Source: Coprococcus ammoniilyticus (GTDB lineage: Bacteria; Bacillota; Clostridia; Lachnospirales; Lachnospiraceae). Taken from it: DNA of 64,000 nt. The stretch covers positions 186,001 through 250,000 of the forward strand of contig NZ_JAOQJS010000001.1 of NCBI RefSeq assembly GCF_025567345.1, read 5' to 3'. This document shows positions 45,124-54,224 of this stretch, piece after piece. Every line of letters begins with the position of its first letter. Position 1 is the stretch's first letter. Made by a program: the position numbers and the translations under genes. Under the pieces are notes generated by a model. The model saw only the letters and a list, made by a program, of their open reading frames with translations, was not told the DNA's origin and ran no database searches.

Positions 45124-45152
45124 ACATTAGTAGATATCTCCGGATTTGTCAA
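45124..45152 (-). promoter_or_regulatory. Promoter of the 767-residue protein gene
   Basis: On the minus strand, -35 TTGACA (45147-45152) and -10 TAATGT (45124-45129) have a 17-base spacer. GACAAATC and GATTTGTC flank this stretch as an eight-base inverted repeat, a possible operator or terminator arm. Confidence 0.65.
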
Positions 45153-45197
45153 AGCATTTGCCTGATTTTAATTTACTTTTAATACCTCTATATTCCT

Positions 45198-46511
45198 TTA
45201 ATCCTCATCAGACAAGCCAATCTGCCCGATCAGGCTCTTCGGAACATACGCCTCCACGAAAATGCCATCCTCCAGATATTCTTCTGTGATCATTTCGCCA
45301 TATTTCCGGATAAGCCCCGGTTTTCCCGCTTCCTGATAGGAAAATGTATGGCGGATATAGGTTTTCTGCTCCCGGAGAACTTCTTCGATCACCGACAACA
45401 GCTCCGGTATACCTGCTCCGGTTCTTGCCGACATATAAACCATACGATCCGCTCTCAAATCCTTGATTGATGACTGATCGGCATCCTCCGGCAGCTTATC
45501 GATCTTGTTAAATACCGTGATTACCGGTCGGCCTTTCTCCTCATCAATATTCAACTGTCTGAGCGTTGTATATACTGTAGCAACATGATCATCCCAGTTC
45601 GGATCCGATGCATCCACCACATGAAGGATCACATCACTGTATCTGGCTTCTTCCAGTGTTGACTTGAATGCCTCTACCAGATGATGCGGAAGTTTTCGGA
45701 TGAATCCGACTGTATCCGTAAATAACACCTGCTGCCCCGCCGGAAGCTCCGCATTCCTTGTTGCAGGATCCAGTGTTGCAAATAGCTTATCTTCCTCCAA
45801 CACTCCGGCATCCGTCAGTTTGTTCAGCAGAGTGGATTTTCCTGCATTCGTATATCCTACGATGCTGATAACCGGGATTCCGGTCCGGCTTCTCTGCTTT
45901 CGCTGCTCCGTCCGTCGGTTTTCCACCTGCCGCAGATCCGCTTTCAGCTTGGATATACGGTCTCTGATCACTCTTCGGTCGATCTCCAGCTTTTTCTCAC
46001 CAGGTCCTCTGGTTCCGATTCCACCACCCAGACGTGACAGGGAATCCCTCATTCCGACCAGTCTGGTCGCACGGAACTTCAACTGTGCAAGCTCGACCTG
46101 CAGCTTGCCTTCATAACTGCCTGCATGTGCCGCAAATATATCAAGGATGACCATTGTACGATCCATAACCTTGATCTCCAATGCATCCTGCAGATTCATC
46201 AACTGTGCCGGCGACAGCTCATCGTCACACACCACTCCGGTCGCATCATACATTGCGATCATGCTCCGAAGCTCTTCTACCTTTCCTCTTCCAAGATACA
46301 GGTCACTGGCTGCCCGGTCCCTGCTCTGGATCAGACGTCCAACCGACTGTGCTCCTGCTGTCTTTAACAGCTCCTCCAGTTCGTCCAGCGACTTTTCTGT
46401 TTCAGAAACCTCCACACCATCCATCGCTGCAGCAAACAGGATAACCCGTTCCTCTGTTTCCGCCAGAACCTCGTAGCCGGATTTCTGTTCATTTTCTGAC
46501 TTAATCTCCAA
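45198..46511 (-). CDS. hflX: Ribosome-associated GTPase HflX
   Basis: A 437-residue GTPase that splits stalled or stressed ribosomes. The N-terminal HflX domain (YLGRGKVEEL, CDDELSPAQ) and a coiled coil (RRTEQRKQR) precede the G domain: G1 GYTNAGKST, the switch DTVGFIRKLPHHL, and G4 NKID. A C-terminal extension follows. The start codon is TTG at 46511, about 10 bases after AGGAG; no in-frame ATG comes before residue 30. It lies just downstream of the L,D-transpeptidase gene. Confidence 0.95.
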   Translation of the reverse strand: MEIKSENEQKSGYEVLAETEERVILFAAAMDGVEVSETEKSLDELEELLKTAGAQSVGRLIQSRDRAASDLYLGRGKVEELRSMIAMYDATGVVCDDELSPAQLMNLQDALEIKVMDRTMVILDIFAAHAGSYEGKLQVELAQLKFRATRLVGMRDSLSRLGGGIGTRGPGEKKLEIDRRVIRDRISKLKADLRQVENRRTEQRKQRSRTGIPVISIVGYTNAGKSTLLNKLTDAGVLEEDKLFATLDPATRNAELPAGQQVLFTDTVGFIRKLPHHLVEAFKSTLEEARYSDVILHVVDASDPNWDDHVATVYTTLRQLNIDEEKGRPVITVFNKIDKLPEDADQSSIKDLRADRMVYMSARTGAGIPELLSVIEEVLREQKTYIRHTFSYQEAGKPGLIRKYGEMITEEYLEDGIFVEAYVPKSLIGQIGLSDED

Positions 46512-46553
46512 TTATGCTTCTCTCCTTTATATCAGGATATCTTCAACTATTGT

Positions 46554-47837
46554 TTATTCCAGTTCGATCCATATTGTATAACTTTCGGATCGGTTGCCTG
46601 CCGCATCTTCTGCGTAACAGGATATCTCATAGCTTCCCGGTATATCCTCCACCCTGGAAAGATCTATAACAAGCTCTGCATCCTCTGTTGTATCCTTCTC
46701 TGGTGTCCATCTGTATTGGATGATCTGTTTCTCATTGTCATAAGCAGTAATATTTCTGGCGATCAGGTCTGCCAGTTCTTCTTTATCTCCATGATATCCG
46801 GCCAGATATAACCGGTCTGGCAGCATCGTAATAACCGGAGCTTCTGTATCAACAACCCGGATAAATATATCCCGCTCTATTTTCTTTCCATTGTCATAGA
46901 AAGAATACGCTAACTTATATTCCCCCGGTATCTGATTATCCACTGTACCATCTACCATAAGCCGGTCTGTTACATTCTGTCTGTCCGATGAAAATGCCAT
47001 GACCCCTGTTCTGCTGTCAAATGGTTCACCAATCTTGATCGTATGATCCTCTGCGCCATAGATCGCTGCCGTTCCTTCATACGGGCTGTCATCTGCCGTA
47101 TCTGTCGGATCCCATCCGGTTTCAGACACATCTGCAAATGTATATGGCTGCTGCGGTCTGCCAAGCGGTCCCGGATAGTCACTGTTAAACAGATAAACCT
47201 GTGTTCCCGGCAGACAGTTCTCATAGATCCACTTGACATCTGCCACACATAACCGGATACAGCCAAGGGATGCACCCTCACCAAGCTTGTTATATTCCCA
47301 TGTTTCCAGCTTATCATGTTTATTTTCTGTATATGGCACAGAATGGAAATAAATTCCTCCATGGATCTGATATGCATATTGTCCATATACATTTCCCTGC
47401 AGGAACGCCCATTCCAGACGCTTCTCTGTCGTCGTAAACAATCCGACCGGTGTTGTATCATCCAATGAGATCGAGCACCGCATTGCTCTTACCGGCACTG
47501 TATAATGTCCCTCATCATCCAGACTGTATACCGTTACGATATTCAGTGTCCGGTTGATCCTGATCGCATAAGGCATCCCGTTATCATCCAGCCGCAGACC
47601 GTTATATTCCTGTTTCTGCGGAAGCTCTGCAACTTCAAGGATCTCTGCCTCTCTTGTCAGATGAAGTACCTCCTGCAAGGTCTCTGTTTCCTGCCCGGTT
47701 CCATCCTCCGGTGTTGCCTCTTTATATATGGATATCTTTCTTCTGCTTGTTTCTCCTGCTCTTGTAACAGCCATCACTCCGATACCCACCAGTACCAAAA
47801 TGTAGACTGCAAAAAATAAAAATCCTTTTTTCTTCAT
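46554..47837 (-). CDS. L,D-transpeptidase (YkuD) with C-terminal Ig-like domains
   Basis: A 427-residue exported enzyme. One N-terminal membrane helix (about 5-24) is followed by a YkuD domain (about 95-230) with the active-site pattern HGGIYFHS and SLGCIRL, where the Cys is the nucleophile. It would cross-link peptidoglycan or attach proteins through meso-diaminopimelate. From about 285 two Ig-like units follow (DTEAPVITML and YAEDAAGNRSES), in the same style as the giant surface protein at 16070-22555. GGAAGG lies 11 bases before the ATG. It is divergent from the MATE exporter gene. Confidence 0.9.
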   Translation of the reverse strand: MKKKGFLFFAVYILVLVGIGVMAVTRAGETSRRKISIYKEATPEDGTGQETETLQEVLHLTREAEILEVAELPQKQEYNGLRLDDNGMPYAIRINRTLNIVTVYSLDDEGHYTVPVRAMRCSISLDDTTPVGLFTTTEKRLEWAFLQGNVYGQYAYQIHGGIYFHSVPYTENKHDKLETWEYNKLGEGASLGCIRLCVADVKWIYENCLPGTQVYLFNSDYPGPLGRPQQPYTFADVSETGWDPTDTADDSPYEGTAAIYGAEDHTIKIGEPFDSRTGVMAFSSDRQNVTDRLMVDGTVDNQIPGEYKLAYSFYDNGKKIERDIFIRVVDTEAPVITMLPDRLYLAGYHGDKEELADLIARNITAYDNEKQIIQYRWTPEKDTTEDAELVIDLSRVEDIPGSYEISCYAEDAAGNRSESYTIWIELE

Positions 47838-47935
47838 ATGTGACCAGACCTTCCAGTTATTTTATTCTAGCATATAACTATTTTATCAAATCTAAATTTA
47901 TCTTACATATCCGGTTACCCGGTTTTGCTGCGCAT

Positions 47936-48006
47936 TCATTTTCCTGTATCAGAAATCATTTTCTTCCACAAACCGTCATTTTCACTAAATTACCTCAATC
48001 ATTTTC
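47936..48006. repeat. Four direct repeats TCATTTTC with about 20-base spacing
   Basis: TCATTTTC occurs at 47936, 47956, 47976 and 47999, that is at 20, 20 and 23 bases, close to two helix turns, between divergent genes. Regular spacing on one DNA face suggests binding of a cooperative regulator. Nothing else is seen in this gap except the MATE promoter. Confidence 0.55.
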
Positions 48007-48032
48007 TCCATACCTTTTTGCCGTATAAGCTA

Positions 48033-48060
48033 TTTACACTTTTACAAAAATGTATATAAT
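48033..48060 (+). promoter_or_regulatory. Promoter of the MATE exporter gene
   Basis: -35 TTTACA (48033-48038) and -10 TATAAT (48055-48060) are 16 bases apart. The leader is short and contains AGGAGG directly before a five-codon frame (ATG CAG CAA TTT TAA). Confidence 0.7.
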
Positions 48061-48095
48061 TCTATAAAGCAGAAAGGAGGATGCAGCAATTTTAA

Positions 48096-49478
48096 ATGCT
48101 GCCGTTTATATATATGAAAGATTTAACCGAAGGAAAACCAATAAAAGTAATCTGGCTCTACGCTCTTCCAATGATCCTGGGTCAGATCGCACAGCAGCTT
48201 TATAACTTCTGTGACTCCGCTATCGTCGGAAACTGTATCAATCCGGAAGCACTTGCCGCAGTTGGAGCGACCAGTGTTATTTCCAACACCCTGATCGGCT
48301 TCTTAAACAGTGCCACTCTGGGTCTGTCCATACCGATTGCCCGATATTTTGGTGCGCAGGATAAGAAAAATATGAGAAAATGCATCGGTGTTTCTGCCAT
48401 TCTCACACTTGTCTCCGCCATTGTACTTACCATCGTAGGATTACTGTTTATCTATGACCTTTTGGTGCTTCTTGATACACCTGAGAAAATTATACATATG
48501 GCTGACAACTACGTCAAATATATTTTAGCCGGACTGATCTTCTCCGCTGTTTATAATTTTGGCGCAAATCTGCTGCGTGCTGTCGGTGACAGCAAAACAC
48601 CGCTTATCTTCCTGAGCATATCCGTTGTATTAAATATCGGTCTGGATCTGCTGTTCATTCAGGTCTTCCAGTCAGGCGTTGCTGGTGCTGCCATCGCAAC
48701 TGTCATCTCGCAGGCAGTCGCAGGAATTGCATGTTTTATCTATATATTTACAAAGTGTCGTTTTCTGATTCCGGAAAAAGACGAATTCCATGTTGCCCGT
48801 GCAGATTTTAATGATCTGGTACAGTCCGCTCTGGCTATGGGCTTCATGAGCTGCATCGTTAATTTCGGTACTGTCACCTTACAGAGTTCGATCAATAAAT
48901 TAGGAACAAATATCATTACCGCACATACGGCTGCCAGAAAGATCTTCGACATTCTGGATGTCGTTCTCTATATCATCGGAAATGCAGTTACAACATTTGT
49001 CAGCCAGAATCTGGGTGCAAAGCGGATCGACCGTGTAAAAACAGGTGTCCGTGCCGGCATCATTATCAATACGATCGCAACCACGATCATCATTCTGATC
49101 GGATTCCCTGCTTCCCCGCTTCTGATCCGGCTGATCGCAGGAACAAATGACCCGGCAGTCATCGATCCGGCAGTTATGTATATAAGGATCAGCGTCTGCT
49201 GCTTCTATGTCCTTGGACCTTTATTTGTTCTCCGCTGTGCAATGCAGGGTATGGGAAGAAAGATCGTACCGGTTCTTTCCAGTACCATGGAAATGGTAGG
49301 AAAAATCCTTGCTGTTCTGTTCCTTGCTCCTGCACTTGGCTATCTCGGTGTTGCGATCACAGAACCGATCATCTGGGCAGCCTGCACGCTCATGCTTACG
49401 ATCATGTACCTGTCCAATCCTCCGGAGAAAATGTTTGCTTCTATTTCAAGATCTTCTTCAGCATATGAACACGATTAA
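48096..49478 (+). CDS. MATE-family multidrug/Na+ efflux transporter
   Basis: A 460-residue membrane protein with twelve predicted helices in two similar halves. The first half opens with IWLYALPMILGQIAQQLYNFCDSAIVG, the standard MATE start, and GADNLL-like AVGDSKTP follows helix 4. MATE proteins expel drugs or metabolites using Na+ or H+ gradients; the substrate is unknown. The start is odd: AGGAGG (48075-48080) is 15 bases from the ATG at 48096 and a small hairpin lies between; an in-frame ATG at 48114 is even further. The last 38 bases overlap the convergent methyltransferase gene. Confidence 0.92.
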   Translation: MLPFIYMKDLTEGKPIKVIWLYALPMILGQIAQQLYNFCDSAIVGNCINPEALAAVGATSVISNTLIGFLNSATLGLSIPIARYFGAQDKKNMRKCIGVSAILTLVSAIVLTIVGLLFIYDLLVLLDTPEKIIHMADNYVKYILAGLIFSAVYNFGANLLRAVGDSKTPLIFLSISVVLNIGLDLLFIQVFQSGVAGAAIATVISQAVAGIACFIYIFTKCRFLIPEKDEFHVARADFNDLVQSALAMGFMSCIVNFGTVTLQSSINKLGTNIITAHTAARKIFDILDVVLYIIGNAVTTFVSQNLGAKRIDRVKTGVRAGIIINTIATTIIILIGFPASPLLIRLIAGTNDPAVIDPAVMYIRISVCCFYVLGPLFVLRCAMQGMGRKIVPVLSSTMEMVGKILAVLFLAPALGYLGVAITEPIIWAACTLMLTIMYLSNPPEKMFASISRSSSAYEHD

Positions 49479-51243
49479 ATGGGAATGAGAAATAATATCC
49501 GTCTGCAAAATCATCTGTCATCGCCATGAATTCTCTGGCGATCTGGACACCACAGGCTTCTCCTTCTTCCCGGCTCATATCTTCCCGGTATCGTTCTATG
49601 ACCGTATCCGGTATCTCAATACCGGTCATTTCATTTTTCATAAATACCGCATTTTTACGGCTGACAAGGGGCATCAATCCAACCAGGATCGTTGCCCCGG
49701 TTTCTTTTTTCATCTGCCTTATAACATCTGCCTGCTCGGCTGAAAAGATCGGCTGTGTCATAAAGAAGGTCGCTCCCGCTGCCATTTTTCTTCTGATCCG
49801 TTCTGTTTCTGCCTTGGTATTCATCCGGTTGTGATTGATCGCCCCGCCATAGGTAACCGGATGGCCGGTAAATGTATCACTGTTCATCTCCTGAACAATC
49901 TTCATCATTCCAACCGAATCAAAGTTAAATACACTCTTTGTTGTCTGACGGAACAGTATCGGAACCGGATCCCCTGTCAGCAAAAGGAAGTTCGTGATAT
50001 GGTTCAGGCTCGCGCCAAGGATCGTAGAACGGATTGCAATCGCATTCTTATCCCGACAGCAGATATGCGGCATTACACATAATCCGGTCTCCAGCCTGAT
50101 CTTCTCTGCCATCAATACGGAATCCGCTCTGGTTCTTCCGGATGGGGAATCCGGGAAAGTTACAACATCGACCTCTGCATTTTTTAATATATGCGCCGCA
50201 TCTAATAGCTTTTCATCATTTGCATTCAATGGTGGCACCAGTTCAACTGCGATCAGTTTGTGGGCAGGCTCTTTCACACGGCGTTCCATAAATCCATATG
50301 CCGGATGCTCAGGGACAGTAATCTTCTCTGCCTCTGTTTCTGTTTTCCTAACCGGATGATCGGCTGATATGCCTGCTGCGATCCTTCGGATATACTCCGG
50401 TGTTGTACCGCAGCAGCCGCCAAAGATACCGACATCAAGAGCTGCGATCTCTTCCATCTTCTCAGTAAAATATTCTGCATTATCTGTGAATGTCAGACGA
50501 TTGTTCAGATACTTCGGGTATCCGGAATTTGGAAACACCGACAGAAATGTCGTATCGTCCGGTGCGATCTTCCGGATCAGCTTCTCCATATGTCCGGGAC
50601 CGACACCACAGTTTAAACCGGTACCATCAATATACGGGCAGGCATTTGCCTCTGCGATCAGACGTTTTGCAGACAGCCCTGTATTGCTGTAACCAAACTG
50701 ATTCACGCTGAAATGTACCAGGATCGTACAGTCATGGTTTTCTTTCAGATATGTAACCGCCGGAAGGATCGTTTCGAGCTCCGGGAAGGTCTCAAATAAC
50801 AGGATATCGATTCCTTGACTGAGCAATGTCTCTCCAATCGCAATATATTCCTGTGTCAGCCGGTCAGAATGCAGCATACCTTCGACAGGGATCGGTCCGA
50901 TATCACCTGCAAGATAAATTTCCCGATCCACTTTGCCTGCTGCCATTTTTGCACACATAACCGCTGCACAGATATTCTCTTTCACTTTTTCCATATCAGC
51001 AGAAAGACTCTTTGTATTTGATGCAAATGTATTCGTCCGGACAAACTGTGCGCCGGCCTCTATATATTCTGTATGGATCCCGATAACACGCTCCGGCGCT
51101 TTTATATTAGCAAGCTCCGGAAGATTGGAAAGTCCTGCACCATTTTCTGCCCTGCTCCCATCCCCATATAACGATATATAATAAGTACCAAACGCTCCAT
51201 CTGCAATGATACGTTTTGTCTGTATGTATTCCTTTAATTTCAT
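49441..51243 (-). CDS. Bifunctional homocysteine S-methyltransferase / methylenetetrahydrofolate reductase
   Basis: A 600-residue fusion. The N-terminal half (about 1-290) is the zinc-dependent homocysteine methyltransferase: DGAFGTYY at the start, the Cys in GLNCGVGPG and the pair in GGCCGTTPEYI. The C-terminal half (about 310-600) is the FAD-binding MetF-type barrel (LIAVELVPPLNAND, LLLTGDP, FMTQPIF). The first half usually acts on methionine-cycle methyl donors and the second makes 5-methyl-tetrahydrofolate. The fusion is common in Firmicutes. AAGGAG lies 14 bases before the ATG. The promoter (51292-51321) overlaps the terminator of the upstream HTH gene. No S-box riboswitch is seen. Confidence 0.93.
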   Translation of the reverse strand: MKLKEYIQTKRIIADGAFGTYYISLYGDGSRAENGAGLSNLPELANIKAPERVIGIHTEYIEAGAQFVRTNTFASNTKSLSADMEKVKENICAAVMCAKMAAGKVDREIYLAGDIGPIPVEGMLHSDRLTQEYIAIGETLLSQGIDILLFETFPELETILPAVTYLKENHDCTILVHFSVNQFGYSNTGLSAKRLIAEANACPYIDGTGLNCGVGPGHMEKLIRKIAPDDTTFLSVFPNSGYPKYLNNRLTFTDNAEYFTEKMEEIAALDVGIFGGCCGTTPEYIRRIAAGISADHPVRKTETEAEKITVPEHPAYGFMERRVKEPAHKLIAVELVPPLNANDEKLLDAAHILKNAEVDVVTFPDSPSGRTRADSVLMAEKIRLETGLCVMPHICCRDKNAIAIRSTILGASLNHITNFLLLTGDPVPILFRQTTKSVFNFDSVGMMKIVQEMNSDTFTGHPVTYGGAINHNRMNTKAETERIRRKMAAGATFFMTQPIFSAEQADVIRQMKKETGATILVGLMPLVSRKNAVFMKNEMTGIEIPDTVIERYREDMSREEGEACGVQIAREFMAMTDDFADGYYFSFPFNRVHMLKKILK

Positions 51244-51291
51244 AAAAATCTGCTTATCTCCTTGTTCGTTTCAAAATCCGACTTGCACAAC

Positions 51292-51321
51292 ATTATAAAT
51301 CAAAAAATGATCTGCATGCAA
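51292..51321 (-). promoter_or_regulatory. Promoter of the methyltransferase/MTHFR gene
   Basis: On the minus strand, TTGCAT (51316-51321) and TATAAT (51292-51297) are 18 bases apart. The -35 lies inside the 3' arm of the preceding terminator. Confidence 0.6.
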
Positions 51322-51358
51322 GTCTGTCATTTCTGACTATCCTGCATACAGATCATTT
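51304..51358 (-). terminator. Terminator of the small HTH gene
   Basis: AAATGATCTGTATGCA and TGCATGCAGATCATTT form a 16-pair stem with one mismatch, followed by a T-run on the minus strand, just after the HTH gene's stop. Confidence 0.85.
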
Positions 51359-51373
51359 CATTTAATCAGAACA

Positions 51374-51577
51374 TTATGATACCTTTATCATCTGCTCTTT
51401 TTCTGCAACGTACTTCATCATCCGAAGCACATAGGATGGCATCTTTCTTTTTCCTGCCTCCCAATCCTGCACGGTACGATATGGAATCCCATAATAGTCA
51501 CAGAACTTTTTACGGTTCATTCCCATACTGTCTCGAAGTTTCCGGACTTCATTTCCATATACTTCTCTCTCATCCAT
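51374..51577 (-). CDS. Small helix-turn-helix protein
   Basis: A 67-residue protein with a Cro/CI-type helix-turn-helix: VRKLRDSMGMNRKKFCDYYG, then IPYRTVQDWEAGKRKMPSYV, where the second helix would read DNA. It is much shorter than typical XRE regulators and lacks an effector domain. It might act as an antitoxin-like or accessory regulator. AGGAGG lies eight bases before the ATG. Upstream, TACAAAAAT occurs twice (51635 and 51667, plus strand), which may be its own operator. It stands alone between the methyltransferase/MTHFR gene and the MalT-like regulator. Confidence 0.8.
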   Translation of the reverse strand: MDEREVYGNEVRKLRDSMGMNRKKFCDYYGIPYRTVQDWEAGKRKMPSYVLRMMKYVAEKEQMIKVS

Positions 51578-51750
51578 TCTTGTTTCCTCCTTAACCCATT
51601 TGTATTCGTCCCCAAAACCAATACAGCATCAGTTTACAAAAATACCGGTCAATTTGCAATAGTCCCTACAAAAATGTCCCGTTTTCTGTCTTATTTTACC
51701 GTTTTTTAATCGTTTCAGGAATATATTGAACCCAGACTCCCTTATCAGAG

Positions 51751-54192
51751 TCAGATCAACTGTCTGTTTTTTGCTTCCAGTACTGCCCCAGCTTTATCTT
51801 TTACACCTAACTTTTTATACGCCTGTGCCATATGATATTTTACATTTGCTTCCGTCATATCGAGCTGCTCTGCAACCTGTATTCTGGAATATCCTTCTGC
51901 CAGAAGTTTAATGATACGGATACCGGTTTCATTTAACCGGACCTCAGCCTTTCCTGCTTTGAGATACCCCGGATACGACTTTGCAACATTCTCCGTTTCC
52001 TTCATTACCTGTCTGTAATACTGGCGGTGTGTTTTCACCAGTTCTGCATCCTCCTCTGCCTTACCTTCGTCATCCGGAAATGCCTGTAGCAATGGATATA
52101 TAGCCGCTCCTTCTCTGGATATCACCCTTACAAAATGGTACTCTTCCGCTTCTGCAAGACCTTTCTGAAGAACCACTTTCCAGTCATCATTTCCCATCCG
52201 GTACAAAGTAACCGCCATCAACAGATTACATTCTATCCGGATATAAGTACGCTTCATGACATCTGCATAATATTGCAGCTTTACTAGCAGATTATATGCC
52301 TGATCATATTTTCCACGCTGGATATATACCCGCACCTTCGTTATATATAAGAAACGCTCATAGATCGAAAATTCCACATTTTCATCTGCCGTCTGTTCCA
52401 TCCATCGGTTCACTTCTGACCACTCGCCCTTGTACAATGCACACCGGATCAGAAATGCCTGTATATTCGGAAGTAGCTTTTCTGCACCTTCCTTTTCTGC
52501 TTTTTCATAAAAGCTGCGCAGAATCTCTTCTGCCTCCTGAACTTTTCCATTTATGATATGCAGCCATGCCAGGATTCCATCTGCTACAAAGCACTGCTCG
52601 ATCTTGCCGCCTGCTTCTGCCTGCATCCGTCCTTTATTTGCAAGGACAGCAACCTCGTAATTGTCTTCGCCTTTTTCAAAAAAGCTCTCTGCCAATGCCA
52701 GATTGACCAACCCTTTGCCGTATTTGCCAAGAACAAATTCCACAAGCTTACCTATCTTGCCTGCCAGTTCGCGGTCTTTTTTGCTCCATTCACAGAAATC
52801 CTTGCCGCCGTTCATCATCGATGGCTGGTTGGATGTAACTGATAATTCTCCAAGCGTTGCCTGCCGGTCAAATACCAGCCGGTATGCCTGCTTCATAATA
52901 TTGACCATATCCACAGAACCTCTGTGCGGCAATCCAATCTCCAGATACAGCAGATTATTTTTTGCGATTCTCCGGCTACTGCCCTGATGACTGTCTGCAT
53001 ATGCCTGCAGTTCCTGATACCACCGTTCACTTTCTTCCGGATTCAGCAATAGCGATTGCAGCATACTCATGCCACACATAAGCTCCGGACTTTTTTTCAC
53101 GCTCTCTTCCGGCAGTGCGAGATAATATTGCTTCAATTCATAAAAATATGCGCTGTTTGGTGATTTTCTTGCATTGTCGATCAGGATAGAAAGCATCCGT
53201 TCTGTTGAACCTGCTTTCTCATACATTGTAAGTGCCTGCATTGGATCACCAGCTAACTGATAGAACAGTCCGGCATTTTCATATACATTTTTTATCTGTT
53301 CCTTTGTGTACTTTCTGTGCATCCTGCGCTGCATGGATAACCGCATATGATCTCGAAGCTTATAGATTTTTTCTCCATTTGCTCCCATCTGTTCATCTAA
53401 GAAATTACCCATCCATCTTGCATGTTCGATCAGATTTTCTGCATCATTTGTTCCTGTAATCATCTCTGCCAGACGAACCGTAAATGTATCCACGATCGAT
53501 ATCTTCATCAAGAATTCCTGCATACGGATATCCCACTTGTCGTATACATGAAATTCCAGATAATTCCACATCTGCTCTATTACTTTTCTGGAATATTCAT
53601 CATACTCTGAATCAGTCAGTCCATTTGTATATCCCAGTTCATAATACATGGACATTGCCACGCACAATGCAAATGCCATACCTCCGGTTTCGCGTGACAG
53701 ACGCTGCTTCTGGGCTTCTGTTAAAACCATCTGTGTCTGTTCCACATATTTTAATATAGCCTGCATGTCCATAATAAGCATGGTTTCATCTATGATGTAG
53801 AAGCCTTCCCGAAACCGGATCGTGGTAAGCCACGGCGGAACCGGGCATCGTCCTGACAAGATCACCCAGACATCTTCCCTCACGATCAACCGGAAAATAG
53901 CATCCTGGATTGCATCATCTTCTTCCCAGATCAACTCATGCAGATCATCGATCACTATGATCTTCCGCACCGCTCCTTCCGGAATCTGAAGTTCCTCCGG
54001 TGTTATCGTTCCTGCATGAAGCATTTTGTATTTTCTCTTTCCCAGATAGCGAGTGATCAGGGTGCTTTTTCCTGTTCCACTGACTCCATATATGTACGCG
54101 GTTACATTCTCATCATCTGCTGTCTTTAATAACCGCCACGCTTTTTTCGGTTTGATATAACAGTCTTTTTCTATTGATCTAGTTCCGTTCAT
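51751..54192 (-). CDS. MalT/LuxR-type ATP-dependent transcription regulator
   Basis: An 813-residue regulator of the STAND class. The N-terminal NTPase has Walker A GVSGTGKST (36-44) and Walker B KIIVIDDLHEL. A winged-helix-like and helical-repeat middle (about 230-740, TPR-like pairs such as DPMQALTMYEKAGS) is the usual sensor and oligomer region. The C-terminal LuxR helix-turn-helix is LNETGIRIIKLLAEGYSRIQVAEQLDMTEANVKYHM. Such proteins bind ATP and an inducer, then activate target genes. AAAGG precedes the ATG at 54192. The leader, from a promoter near 54551, would contain the 159-bp tandem repeat. Confidence 0.88.
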   Translation of the reverse strand: MNGTRSIEKDCYIKPKKAWRLLKTADDENVTAYIYGVSGTGKSTLITRYLGKRKYKMLHAGTITPEELQIPEGAVRKIIVIDDLHELIWEEDDAIQDAIFRLIVREDVWVILSGRCPVPPWLTTIRFREGFYIIDETMLIMDMQAILKYVEQTQMVLTEAQKQRLSRETGGMAFALCVAMSMYYELGYTNGLTDSEYDEYSRKVIEQMWNYLEFHVYDKWDIRMQEFLMKISIVDTFTVRLAEMITGTNDAENLIEHARWMGNFLDEQMGANGEKIYKLRDHMRLSMQRRMHRKYTKEQIKNVYENAGLFYQLAGDPMQALTMYEKAGSTERMLSILIDNARKSPNSAYFYELKQYYLALPEESVKKSPELMCGMSMLQSLLLNPEESERWYQELQAYADSHQGSSRRIAKNNLLYLEIGLPHRGSVDMVNIMKQAYRLVFDRQATLGELSVTSNQPSMMNGGKDFCEWSKKDRELAGKIGKLVEFVLGKYGKGLVNLALAESFFEKGEDNYEVAVLANKGRMQAEAGGKIEQCFVADGILAWLHIINGKVQEAEEILRSFYEKAEKEGAEKLLPNIQAFLIRCALYKGEWSEVNRWMEQTADENVEFSIYERFLYITKVRVYIQRGKYDQAYNLLVKLQYYADVMKRTYIRIECNLLMAVTLYRMGNDDWKVVLQKGLAEAEEYHFVRVISREGAAIYPLLQAFPDDEGKAEEDAELVKTHRQYYRQVMKETENVAKSYPGYLKAGKAEVRLNETGIRIIKLLAEGYSRIQVAEQLDMTEANVKYHMAQAYKKLGVKDKAGAVLEAKNRQLI

Positions 54193-54224
54193 AACCGCTG
54201 TCCTTTCGTTTGTTCCTTCTTCTC

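Noticed and set aside
51244..51373. SAM (S-box) or T-box riboswitch before the methionine-related gene
   Set aside because: The region holds only the HTH terminator and a promoter; no S-box or T-box core is present.
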